Source of the DNA: Bryobacterales bacterium
GTDB lineage: Bacteria > Acidobacteriota > Terriglobia > Bryobacterales > Bryobacteraceae
Direction: 5' to 3'
DNA: 64,000 nt
NCBI GenBank assembly: GCA_020854055.1
Contig: JADZGD010000036.1
Span: 62,001 to 126,000, forward strand
How positions within the stretch are numbered: the first letter of the stretch is position 1; each line of letters begins with the position of its first letter. Under the pieces are notes generated by a model. The model saw only the letters and a program-made list of their open reading frames with translations. It did no database searches and was not told the origin of the DNA. This document shows positions 55,401 through 63,262 of this stretch, in pieces. The position numbers and the translations under genes were made by a program.

Positions 55401-55863
55401 ATCTTATGGCGACCTGAGCATTCTGCCCACGCCGCAGTTCTTCTACGGCATGAAGAACGGAGAAGAGGTGACGGTCGGCCTGGAGCCGGGGAAAAACCTG
55501 ATCATCAAGCTGCTTACCGTTGGCGAGCCCGAGAACGGCTACCGCACGGTATTCTTCGAACTGAACGGCCGGCCGCGCGAGGTGAAGATTCGTGACCGCT
55601 CCATTAAAGTGGCCGCCGAGGCCCGCGCCAAGGCCGATTCCTCCAATCCCGGCCATGTAGCCGCGCCGATTCCCGGAGCCGTCACCAGCATCACCGTCGA
55701 ATTGAACCAGCAGGTGGCGAAGGGCGAAAAGCTCATCGTCATGGAAGCGATGAAGATGCAGACCACCGTCTATGCTCCCATCGCCGGCCGCATCGCCCAG
55801 AAAAACGTTGCAGTGGGCGCTACCGTGGAGCCGAAGGATCTGTTACTGGTGATCGAACCCTGA
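52426..55863 (+). CDS. pyc: Pyruvate carboxylase
   Basis: This 1145-residue biotin enzyme makes oxaloacetate from pyruvate, feeding the TCA cycle and aspartate. The biotin carboxylase part (1-450) has LALNRGEIAIRILRA, the glycine-rich KAAFGGGGRGMR and EVNPRIQVEHTVTE. The carboxyltransferase barrel (530-800) has LLLTDTTFRDAHQSLLATRV and the metal-binding HFHTHDTSG. The biotin attachment Lys is in VMEAMKMQTTVYAP near the end. All three modules are on one chain, as in the alpha-4 enzyme. It is flanked by unrelated genes. Oxaloacetate supply connects it to the aspartate kinase pathway. Confidence 0.97.
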   Translation: MQKLLALNRGEIAIRILRAANELGLRTVAVYSIEDRFSLHRFKADEAYEIGQGMGPVQAYLDVEGIIALALEKGVDAIHPGYGFLAENPALPRACEEAGITYIGPTAGLLERLGDKTAARQIAIDAGVPVIPGNEKPISSIEEGHRIAAGIGFPLMIKAAFGGGGRGMRVVMSAGDFAARFEEARREAGAAFGNDAVFIERYIPRAKHVEVQILADHHGNVLHLYERDCSIQRRHQKVVEIAPAVNLASRTRDAITTAAVRLARAAGYRNAGTVEFLVDADTGHWYFIEVNPRIQVEHTVTEMVTGIDLVRSQILVAQGHELFGDAMGLPAQNEIPLHGFAIQCRITTEDPANHFVPDYGRIFTYRSPAGFGIRLDGASAFTGAVITPYYDSLLVKITAWGREFRHACQRMDRALREFRIRGVKTNIPFLENVVNHPMFQSGEAVTSFIDETPALFRFAPRRDRATKVLTYLGEVIVNGNPEVAQKPRPAVLRPAPVPAYVRAAPPSGTRDRLRELGPARFAEWTRDQKQLLLTDTTFRDAHQSLLATRVRTFDMLAVANYKAQRLHNLYSMEMWGGATFDVSLRFLHEDPWARLRALREAIPNVCFQMLLRASNAVGYTAYPDNVVETFIREAAEQGIDIFRVFDSLNWMPNLKDAVEAVLKTGKVCEASICYTGDILDPAREKYPLQYYVRLARELVSMGTHILGIKDMAGLLRPYAAWKLVKALKDEVGVPIHFHTHDTSGINAASILKASDAGVDIADAAIASMSGTTSQPNLNSIVAALQHTGRDTGLDLEALNRAAEYWETVRTYYLPFDCGLRSGSAEVYLHEMPGGQFTNLKEQAEAMGLGPRWPEIARAYADVNLAFGDIVKVTPSSKVVGDMALFLVSHGMTVREFERLGPDHTLTLPNSVVEMFDGALGQPEGGWPARIQQIVLRGAQPKTGRPGEHLQPVDLTLAAAELEQKTSQKCSPTDLMSYLMYPDVFVKFARARASYGDLSILPTPQFFYGMKNGEEVTVGLEPGKNLIIKLLTVGEPENGYRTVFFELNGRPREVKIRDRSIKVAAEARAKADSSNPGHVAAPIPGAVTSITVELNQQVAKGEKLIVMEAMKMQTTVYAPIAGRIAQKNVAVGATVEPKDLLLVIEP

Positions 55864-55882
55864 GCGCGTCCGCCGCGTCCAT

Positions 55883-57046
55883 CTACTTTGCCCCCGCCGC
55901 ATCGGCGCAGGGCACTGCTTTCGCGCCCAGCATGTAGCAGCCGGCGTTCTCCAGTTCGCCCATCTGGTTGCCGTTCCAGTTCACCTTGGCGGGCGTGAAC
56001 TCCGCCGGCAGATTCAACTTCACCTCGCCTACGCCGCGGGTGATGATTAGCAGATCGCGGGAGGAGGGGTCGAATTCGCCCCGGATCTGGGCTGTCCAAT
56101 TCTCTTCCCGCCCGGCGATGACTACCCGCGTTTCGATCCGCATGCGGTCCTTGCCTCGTAATATGGATACGGCAATGGCCCGCTCTTCGTTCATCGATTC
56201 GAGCATCTGCTCATAGCCGGCGGCATCGTTGATGGCCTTTCCGCCGAGCGCCACAATCCGGTCTCCCAGCCTCAGCGGGCCGTTGTAGTTCGCCGGCAGC
56301 CAACTGACCACCAGGCCCGGGACCGGCGCCTCCGGATTGTAGCCGAAGTTGCCGATCGCCAGCGAAGCGCCCGAGCCGGGCTTCACCCGCGTGCTCTCGA
56401 GGACATCGTTCTTCTGGGTGGGATCCACTTTGGCGATTTCCAGCCAATAGCAGCGCGTGAAGGGTAGCAGCCCGGTCTCGCACTCCACCTTGTTAGGGGC
56501 CGGATTGCGCCGTTGGCCGTCGAACCAGTCCAGTGGCTCCTTCAGGGTCAGCTTCTCGCCGCGCCGGGTCTCGAAGCGGAAGCCGGCATCCTTTAACCGT
56601 TGTACACTCCAGGCGTTGGTCTTCTCGGTTTCCGGGTTCATCAACCACAGCAGCGGAACATTCCGCGAATTGGCCGCAAACAGGTGATTGGATTGGATCA
56701 GAGCCCGCAAGTTGCCATTCACGGCCACTGCCGCCGCCCACAACTGCGGCAGACGGGAAACGGCATAAAACACCGCCGGAGCCGCGTCGCCGATGCCAAG
56801 CAGGTAGACACGGTTCCTGTCCACGCCTCCCTTCTGGCACGCATCGTCCACCGCTTTTTGCAGCGCCAGCGGGTTCAAATCTCCGGTTGGTATGGATAGC
56901 TTCCAGCGCAGGTCGGCGGCAATGGCGGCCCATTGGGCCACGGGCGCGGTTGCGTCGCCATCGGGAACCACCAGCAACGGACTGCCCTCGTCACCCAAAC
57001 CGGCGGCAGCTCCCGCCAGTAGCCACATCACGATCAAGGTTCGCAT
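55883..57046 (-). CDS. Exported PDZ protein with degenerate hydrolase-like domain
   Basis: The 387-residue protein has a signal peptide (LIVMWLLAGAAAGLG). An alpha/beta-hydrolase-like N-terminal half follows. The nucleophile elbow reads VYLLGIGDAAPAVFYAV, where GxSxG is usual, so the Ser is replaced by Asp. A PDZ-like domain follows around residues 240-320, with LRLGDRIVALGGKAINDAAG. The C-terminal part has no clear family. The protein may have kept the fold for binding only. It is convergent with pyc, and a small exported gene lies just upstream in the same direction. Confidence 0.75.
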   Translation of the reverse strand: MRTLIVMWLLAGAAAGLGDEGSPLLVVPDGDATAPVAQWAAIAADLRWKLSIPTGDLNPLALQKAVDDACQKGGVDRNRVYLLGIGDAAPAVFYAVSRLPQLWAAAVAVNGNLRALIQSNHLFAANSRNVPLLWLMNPETEKTNAWSVQRLKDAGFRFETRRGEKLTLKEPLDWFDGQRRNPAPNKVECETGLLPFTRCYWLEIAKVDPTQKNDVLESTRVKPGSGASLAIGNFGYNPEAPVPGLVVSWLPANYNGPLRLGDRIVALGGKAINDAAGYEQMLESMNEERAIAVSILRGKDRMRIETRVVIAGREENWTAQIRGEFDPSSRDLLIITRGVGEVKLNLPAEFTPAKVNWNGNQMGELENAGCYMLGAKAVPCADAAGAK

Positions 57047-57053
57047 TCGATCC

Positions 57054-57374
57054 TCAATACCGGCGCAGGCGCGAACGGATTTTCCTGGCCAGCTTCTCGA
57101 TCTCCTCGGTCTTTTTCAGCGTTCCAATCGAAAGCACGGAACTCGGGTTCTTCTCCAGTTCGGCGTTAAGCTCCTCCGCCAGCTTCAGGAGCCTGCCCGA
57201 TTCTTCGGTTGCTTTCTTGTACTCAGCCTTCAGAATCTCTTCCCGCTGCAGTTTGCCGTTCGGCAGGCGCGCATTGCTTTGGATGCTTACATCAACCGGC
57301 TCCTGCTCCTGCTGCGGCAGTCCCAACGTTACGGTAAGAGCAAGCAAAATCAGAAGTTTCCAATGCACTTGCAT
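57054..57374 (-). CDS. Small exported coiled-coil protein, unknown function
   Basis: I start at the ATG at 57374, giving 106 residues; the longer frame adds only five residues. A signal-like leader (WKLLILLALTVTLGLPQ) is followed by a Lys/Glu/Leu-rich helical region. This runs LQREEILKAEYKKATEESGRL and LKKTEEIEKLARKI. It is likely periplasmic. No family was recognised. It sits eight bases before the PDZ gene on the same strand, so the pair may be one unit. It is divergent from the homoserine dehydrogenase gene. Confidence 0.7.
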   Translation of the reverse strand: MQVHWKLLILLALTVTLGLPQQEQEPVDVSIQSNARLPNGKLQREEILKAEYKKATEESGRLLKLAEELNAELEKNPSSVLSIGTLKKTEEIEKLARKIRSRLRRY

Positions 57375-57397
57375 CCTGACTGTTATCATAACGGGTT

Positions 57398-58702
57398 ATG
57401 CAGGTTGTCAATGTCGGAGTCATTGGTTTGGGCAATGTCGGCGGCGGTACGTTGCGGGTTTTGGCGGAAAATGCCCAACAGATCGAACTGAAACTCGGAT
57501 TTCACCTGAAGGTCACCGCCGTCTGCAGCCGGAACCCTCATGTCCGTCAGCTTCCCGCGTCGTTAGGTGATGTCCGCCGTACCTCCGATTGGCGCGAGGT
57601 TGTCACCGACCCCGGCATCCACATTGTCGCCGAGTTGATCGGAGGCACCACCACCGCCCACGAAATCATAGACGCCGCTATCGACAACGGAAAGTCCGTC
57701 GTCACCGCCAACAAGGAACTGATGGCCATGTACGGCTTTCAGATCTGGGAGAGGGCCATTGAAGCCAAAATCAACCTCGCCATGGAAGCGAGTGTTTGCG
57801 GAGGCATTCCCATCCATGCCGTTCTGCGGGAAGGCATCTCCGGCGACCGTATCACCACTCTCTACGGCATCCTGAACGGAACCAGCAATTATATCCTCAC
57901 CGAGATTGAGAAACATGGAGCCAGCTTCGATTCCGTGCTGGCCGAAGCCCAGCGCCTCGGCTATGCGGAAGCCGATCCGGCCGCCGATGTCGAAGGTTTT
58001 GACGCCCGCTCCAAGCTGGCCATCCTCTCCGCGCTGGCTTTTGGCGAGCGTATTACGCCATCCGACATCTTCACCGAGGGGATCCGCCGCATCTCGCCCA
58101 TCGACTTTCAATACGCGCAACGGCTGAATTACACAATCCGTCTGCTGTGCTCCGCCCGCCAAACGCCCCAGGGCCTTATCCTCTCGGTTCGCCCCGCGCT
58201 GATACCTCAGGACACGATCCTCGCCGGCGTCCGCGGCGCCTATAATGCCGTTTGGGCTCGCGGCCAGTTCGGCGCCGACACTTTCTACTACGGCCGCGGC
58301 GCGGGTCCGTTGCCCACCGGTGTAGCCGTGGTCAGCGACCTGATGCGCGTGGCCCGCGAATTGCGCAGCGGCAGTCCGGAGCGTGTCTCTCCATTCGCTC
58401 ATGAGCGGCTGGGCGAATACGAACCCATCTCGGTGGAACACGAGGTTGTGGCCTACTACCTTCGCTTCCGGGTGCGGGATCGTCCCGGCATCATTGCCGA
58501 ACTGGCCGGAATTCTCGCCCGTAAGGGAATCAGTCTCGATGCCGTGCTGCAGCTCTCCTCGGAAACCAAGAACGACCTTCCATTCGTCATTACGTTGGAG
58601 CCTGCCTCCGAGCGTGCCGTCCGTGATGCCGTGCGCCAGATGCAGGAGCTGGACTTCCTTGTGGAGCCGCCGCTGGTGCTGCCGATGGAACGATCTCTAT
58701 GA
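57398..58702 (+). CDS. hom: Homoserine dehydrogenase
   Basis: The 434-residue enzyme reduces aspartate semialdehyde to homoserine, toward threonine and methionine. The NAD(P) site GVIGLGNVGGGTLRVLAEN is at the N-terminus. The catalytic part has ANKELMAMYG, ASVCGGIPIHAVLREGI, NYILTEIEKHG and AEADPAADVEGFDARSKLAIL. The C-terminal 80 residues are an ACT domain (RVRDRPGIIAELAGILARKGI) that usually binds threonine. It starts just after a divergent small gene, and its stop overlaps the next start by four bases. Confidence 0.96.
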   Translation: MQVVNVGVIGLGNVGGGTLRVLAENAQQIELKLGFHLKVTAVCSRNPHVRQLPASLGDVRRTSDWREVVTDPGIHIVAELIGGTTTAHEIIDAAIDNGKSVVTANKELMAMYGFQIWERAIEAKINLAMEASVCGGIPIHAVLREGISGDRITTLYGILNGTSNYILTEIEKHGASFDSVLAEAQRLGYAEADPAADVEGFDARSKLAILSALAFGERITPSDIFTEGIRRISPIDFQYAQRLNYTIRLLCSARQTPQGLILSVRPALIPQDTILAGVRGAYNAVWARGQFGADTFYYGRGAGPLPTGVAVVSDLMRVARELRSGSPERVSPFAHERLGEYEPISVEHEVVAYYLRFRVRDRPGIIAELAGILARKGISLDAVLQLSSETKNDLPFVITLEPASERAVRDAVRQMQELDFLVEPPLVLPMERSL

Positions 58703-59373
58703 AGTTGCTGCTGGCGCTGGGGATGCTTTCCTGCACCCTCTGGCCGCAAACCAGAGGAGCCGCCAATGCCCATTACCAGACCCCCGAACAGCGCCGTCGC
58801 TTGGCTGCGGCCCTCTCCGATTCGGCCCGCGACCGCCTTGAGCGGCCGGCCGAACTGGTGCGCGCGCTGAAGATTTGCCCCGGCTCCCGGGTTGTCGATT
58901 TCGGCGCCGGGTCCGGCTACATGGAACCGTATCTCAGCGCCGCCGTGGGCCCTCACGGCCAGGTCATTGCCGAAGATGTCCACCCGGAGTTCCTCGACGC
59001 TACCCGAAAACAAGTCGCCCGGTTGGGCCTTACCAACGTTCGGCTGGTATGCGGCCGGGCAGATGATCCACGATTGCCTGGCCGGTGGGCAGACCTGATC
59101 CTGTCTTTGGACGTCTACCACCATCTCGACGACCCTCAGGCCATCCTGGCCGCGCTAAAGCGTTCCCTGGCTCCAAGCGGCCGCCTGGTGGTGGTGGATT
59201 ACTACAGGCGGGCGGGCGCCATACCCGGCATGAACGCCCTGACGCACATCCGCGCCGACCGCGATCAGGTGACCGGCGAGGTTCAGTCTGGCGGCTTCCG
59301 CCTGATCGATCAATTCGACCAGATCCCCGGCAGCCAGTACGTAGCCATCTTCAAAGTGCGCCACCGAAGATAG
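58699..59373 (+). CDS. Exported class I SAM methyltransferase
   Basis: The 224-residue product starts at ATG overlapping the hom stop (ATGA). A signal-like leader (LLLALGMLSCTLWPQ) precedes a methyltransferase domain with motif I VVDFGAGSGYMEPYLS, LILSLDVYHHLDD and LVVVDYYRR. The leader is odd for a SAM enzyme, because SAM is cytoplasmic. It may be a membrane anchor or the enzyme may be periplasm-directed by an unusual route. The substrate is unknown. Translation is likely coupled to homoserine dehydrogenase. Confidence 0.85.
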   Translation: MKLLLALGMLSCTLWPQTRGAANAHYQTPEQRRRLAAALSDSARDRLERPAELVRALKICPGSRVVDFGAGSGYMEPYLSAAVGPHGQVIAEDVHPEFLDATRKQVARLGLTNVRLVCGRADDPRLPGRWADLILSLDVYHHLDDPQAILAALKRSLAPSGRLVVVDYYRRAGAIPGMNALTHIRADRDQVTGEVQSGGFRLIDQFDQIPGSQYVAIFKVRHRR

Positions 59374-59424
59374 CGCCGAATTCGGCCCTGCCCTGTGCTA
59401 CGATGCTATGGAGACCAGCGCCGC

Positions 59425-59518
<94 letters not shown>

Positions 59519-59654
59519 GACCCAAATTTTTCAAATATTTAGACGGAAAGCAGTGACTGCTCGCAAGACGGCCAGTTGCAACCGGCTGGCGTTTTGCCAC
59601 CCAGTTGCCACCAGACGGCGACTGGTTTGGGATCTGTCATTCGACGCGCGTGCC
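59519..59654. repeat. Candidate integrase arm-type repeats behind tRNA-Ser
   Basis: CCAGTTGCAACC (59572-59583) and CCAGTTGCCACC (59601-59612) are near-identical direct repeats 29 bases apart. An AT-rich stretch CAAATTTTTCAAATATTT stands just after the tRNA. Repeats of this size between an integrase gene and its tRNA target often are arm-type binding sites. No second copy of the tRNA 3' end was found in the window. Confidence 0.45.
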
Positions 59655-60797
59655 TCATACCCGCTGCGGATTTCGTACCTGTTCGAGTGCCCTCCGGAGC
59701 CTCGCATCAGTGCGCGCGGCGGCTTCCTGATCCTGCCCGGGCATGAGGTGGCAGTACTGCGCCAGCGTGAACGAGGCTTTGCTGTGGCCCAACCGGGAAC
59801 TCACGGTTTTGATATCGACGCCATCGGCCAAGGACTGGCTCGCGTGGGCGTGCCTGAGGCCGTGAAAACTTGGCCTGTTCAGCCCCCGCCGCCTGAGGAG
59901 CGGGACGGTAGGCGCTGGTGAAAGCCGAAGGCGCCCATATAGAACCATCCGGCCTGCAGCAGATTAGATCGTTCTCACAATACGCGGTGCCAAGCATCTC
60001 GCGATGCTTGTCCTGCTCCTCGCGGTGGGGTTTCATGGCTTCGAGCAGCAGCGGCGGGAGGGCGACGGTGTGCGTGCGCCTGCCCTTGGGCTTCTTGAAA
60101 AACACGCCCTTCTCTTTCGTTTCCGACAACGCACGGTCGATCCTCAACGTCCCGTTCCGCTCATCGACGTTGCTCCACACCGCCGCCAGGATCTCGCCGC
60201 GCCGCATGCCCGCGCTGGTGACCATGAAGATCGGCAGATACAACCGCGTACCCTGCCCCGCCTCGATCAGCCATGCCGTCGTGGTCTCATCGATCGCCTG
60301 CACCTCGCGGGGGTCGAGCCTCGGCGGCGTCACGGCATCGCACGGATTCCTCGGGAGCAACTGCCACCGGACGGCCATCGCCAACGCCTCGCTCAGGAGC
60401 CGGTGCTGGTGCATCACTGTGGTGCGCGAGAGCGGACCCTTTCTGCCGTCCTTCCGCCCGCCATCCTTCATGAGCTTCGCGTAGTGGTTCTGAATCACGA
60501 ACGGCAGGAGCTTCTGGAGTGGCAGCGCACCGAAGGAAGGCTTGAGGTGGTTCTCGATCATCGACTTGTACCCTTCGAGCGTGATCTGCCCGACGTTCCC
60601 CTCGGCATAGGTCGACAGCCACTGATCCAAGAACTCCGACACCGTGATCTTCGAGTGCTCGATGTACGCGCCTTGATTCAGGTCGTTCAGGCGCCGGATG
60701 CGCTCGGCCTCGGCATCCTCTTCCGTGCCGCGGAAGGCGATGTAGACGAAGATGCGGTTCCCGTCCGCATCCTTCCCTTTGGTGATTCGGATCTCCG
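59655..60797 (-). pseudogene. Tyrosine integrase, truncated and frameshifted
   Basis: The minus strand encodes a phage-type tyrosine recombinase in two frames. The main part holds the core-binding domain (SEFLDQWLSTYAEGNVGQITLEGYK) and the first catalytic Arg in SAGMRRGEILAAVW. The last part, in another frame, holds HGLRHAHASQSLADGVDIKTV and LGHSKASFTLAQYCHL, with the second Arg, both His and the Tyr. The shift is at a CCC run near 59902-59904. The N-terminal 15 or so residues before EIRITKGKDADGNRIF are also missing, replaced by an unrelated fragment. With both defects the gene is probably dead. It sits beside tRNA-Ser, as a site-specific integrase would. Confidence 0.88.
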
Positions 60798-60964
60798 AGT
60801 AGAGTCCAATAGTCTGCTCTGGAAAAGGAGCCCGTGACTGTTCTAGTCGCGGTATCGAGATCGGAGTGTACACGTACCCATGAATAACCGTCCCAGCGGG
60901 CAAGAGCAAGGGTCGGCTCAATCAAGCGCCAGGTTTCTTCAGGGGTATAGGACACCGAGGCCAT
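60795..60964 (-). pseudogene. Fragment of a secreted or surface protein
   Basis: In a different frame from the integrase, the minus strand reads SVSYTPEETWRLIEPTLA and then ALARWDGYSWVRVHSDLD and TATRTVTGSFSRADYWTLLG. The pattern (R-W-D-G-x-x-W, then D-x-A-T-x-T-V-T) is common at the C-terminal end of bacterial surface proteins with Ig-like repeats. It has no start with context and ends exactly where the integrase frame begins. I read it as a leftover piece joined by recombination. Family assignment is tentative. Confidence 0.5.
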
Positions 60965-61695
60965 CGCACGCCAGCGCTTGCTGACGTCCCGTTACGAATT
61001 TTTCAAACTTAGGGACGACGCAAAAGGAGTGGCAAGCGGTTTTCGCTTCAAAGCGATCTCACACATCACGCTCAAGAGCATCGCGCAAAACGCCACCCTC
61101 GACCCGATCTTCGCGAAGCACGAGCCAATCCTTGACGCCAAGCTTGCTACCGCGAATGAAGTACTGGAGCGAATCTCCGACAAGCTCCGCAACGACCTCC
61201 GCTCCAAACTGGCGCTGAAGCAAGAGCGCGAAGGCAAGAAGGCCATCACGGATGCCGACCGCCGCCGGTGGGACCTTCCGAAGCAGTGGCAGCGCTGGAC
61301 CGTCCCCTTCGACACCGACCCGAATTACCCCGCCGACCTGAAGAAAGCCGTCGAGGAGTACCGCGCGGCCTGGCGCGCGAAAATGGACGAGGTCAACGCC
61401 TGCATCGCGGCCAACGCCGAGCAGGAAGAACTCGTGGACCAGCCCGAAGTGGACCGCAAGATCACGCGCGTCAGCGGACCGTTCACCGTCGAAGCCGTCC
61501 AGCCACCGGAGATGTCGCTGGGCGATGCCATTGAGGTCAACACCGGGCAGTTCGCGGGCGAGCCGGAGGAGTTGGGCGAATCGTTCACCATCCGCGAGGT
61601 ACAGATGGGCGAATCCGCGCAGAACATCGAGGCGTATCTCGCCAAGATGGTGGACCTGCTCAGGATGGACGGCGTCCGCTTCCCCGAAGATCGCG
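60955..61695 (+). pseudogene. 5'-truncated DNA methyltransferase (type III Mod-like)
   Basis: This is the left part of a chimeric open frame that continues to 62906. It reads IARQRLLTSRYEFFKLRDDA, then FKAISHITLKSIAQNATLDPIF, LPKQWQRWTVPFDTD and RVSGPFTVEAVQPPEMSLG. These segments match the C-terminal part of large site-specific DNA-methyltransferases. The catalytic DPPY and SAM motifs are missing because the 5' half is gone. An in-frame stop lies about 13 codons before 60978. The only start is a TTG at 60978 without a good ribosome site. It ends near DGVRFPE, where the sequence changes to an FG-GAP protein. Confidence 0.75.
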
Positions 61696-62906
61696 TGTTA
61701 TGGCGGGCCGATGGCCGCGAGACAGGACCTGCGCTCGCCGATTTGGACGGTGATGGCAGGCTGGAAATCCTAACAACGCTATTCCAACCCGGTGAACTAC
61801 TTTCGTCCACGGGCAGGCCAATACGAATGTTTGCCATCGACGCGCCTTACTGGCCGGTTAAGAATTCCTCGTCTCCGGCGGTTGCGCGCCTTACTCCTAC
61901 TGGCGAGTCCGTCCTACTGTTTGTCGGACCCAGCGGATACCTATACGCATACGACTCCGCCGGCCATCTGAACTGGCGGACCGAAATTGGCGGTGAGGCG
62001 CTCGGTGGTCCGGCGGTGGGACCACTGCTTCCGGGCGGCAAGCCGGGTGTCGCTGTCGCCTGGACGGGGGGTGTTTCCGTCATCGACGCGGCGGGCCGCC
62101 TGGTGTGGCAGAGACAGTTGCCGGTTCCCTACGGCGCCAGCCCGGTGCTGGTTGATCTTGACCAGGACGGCCTGATGGAAATTGTGGTAAACGCAGGCTC
62201 CAGCCTGGTGGCGCTGCATGGTAGTACGGGCCGAGCGGTCTGGGAGTACAGCATCGAGGGTTCGCGATTCGCTACGGTCGCGGCCGGTGAGTTTATCAAG
62301 GGTGGCAAGCCACGAGTCGTTGCCGGTGATGACCAGGGTGTCGTTTACGCTCTTGACGAAAGCGGCAAAGCGCTTTGGCATCAGGACCGCATCTACGGTC
62401 CGCGCGAAGTACCCGAACCGGTCGAACGCTACGCCGGAATTTTCCAAGTAGGCCTTGCAGATCTTGATCGAACCGGTGAGCGGAAAATAGTCGCCAGCAC
62501 GCGGTCCGGAGAGACTGTCGCCCTGAGCGCTCGTGGCGAAAGGCTCTGGAGGTTCGCCAGTTACGAACGGAGGGTAGGTATCAGCCTTGGCAGAGGCGCG
62601 TACCTCGCCTTTGCCGACCTGGACAATGATGGCAAGCTCGAGGTAATTCTCTCTCAGCAGGACTCCTATGTTTATGTTCTGGGCGCCGACGGCCGGGAAA
62701 AATGGAGCTATCTTGGTTACTTCTGGTACCACTTCCCACCCGTCGTCGGCGACCTTCAGGGAACCGGAGAGTTGAACCTTGTGTTCACCTCGCCGGAACC
62801 GGGTGGCACCTACGCCCTGCGTAGTGGCTCGCGCGGGAAGCCGGGCCGCAATCCGTGGCCGATGGCGGGAGGTAGCCTGACACGCGCCAATTGCGCCCCG
62901 TGGTAG
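61696..62906 (+). pseudogene. 5'-truncated FG-GAP/VCBS beta-propeller protein
   Basis: From about residue 240 of the chimeric frame the product is a secreted-type beta propeller: GPALADLDGDGRLEILTT, VLVDLDQDGLMEIVVN, FADLDNDGKLEVILSQ and others. These DxDxDG calcium-binding turns are the FG-GAP/VCBS hallmark. The signal peptide and first blades are missing. The C-terminus, ending with PWPMAGGSLTRANCAPW, appears natural. The reading frame is open across the join with the methyltransferase part, but this is probably chance. The gene once coded for an extracellular binding protein. Confidence 0.75.
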
Positions 62907-62914
62907 ATAGCCTG

Positions 62915-63241
62915 CTGGACAAAATCCGGGACAGTACACTCAAACGAGCTTGTCGGACTGAAGCTGCGGGGATATCGCCAGCCGTGCCAGTGAATCTCTC
63001 GAGGGCGATGGCAATGCCCGTCGCGTTATCCAGCTTGACCAGACCGGCTTTGCGGCACAACTGGAGGGCTTCGACAAAGAACCGGGCCAGCGCTTGGAGG
63101 TGCTGACGGCGGAAGTTGGCGATGGTGTCGTGGTCCGGATGCTCATCGGCGGCAAGGTAGCCTGTACGGAAACGTTTGCACATCCGAAAAGTTGATGCGT
63201 CAACCTCCGGCAGGCTCGTGTACTGTCCCGGGTTTTTCCAG
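62915..63241 (-). mobile_element. Deleted insertion-sequence remnant
   Basis: The two ends match as inverted repeats: AAAATCCGGGACAGTACAC (62921-62939) against the reverse complement of 63218-63236, one mismatch in 19 bases. With a one-base gap the match extends through CTGGA at 62915-62919 and 63237-63241. Inside, the minus strand (about 63031-63183) encodes CKRFRTGYLAADEHPDHDTI and FRRQHLQALARFFVEALQLC followed by RKAGLVKL, part of an IS1182-type transposase. The rest of the transposase is deleted, so the element cannot move by itself. It starts nine bases after the FG-GAP stop. Confidence 0.85.
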
Positions 63242-63262
63242 GGTATACTGGCAGTCGCAACA

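Noticed and set aside
60978..62906. Treating the 642-codon frame as one real fusion protein.
   Set aside because: Both halves are 5'-truncated, the only start is a TTG without ribosome site, and it lies among other broken genes.
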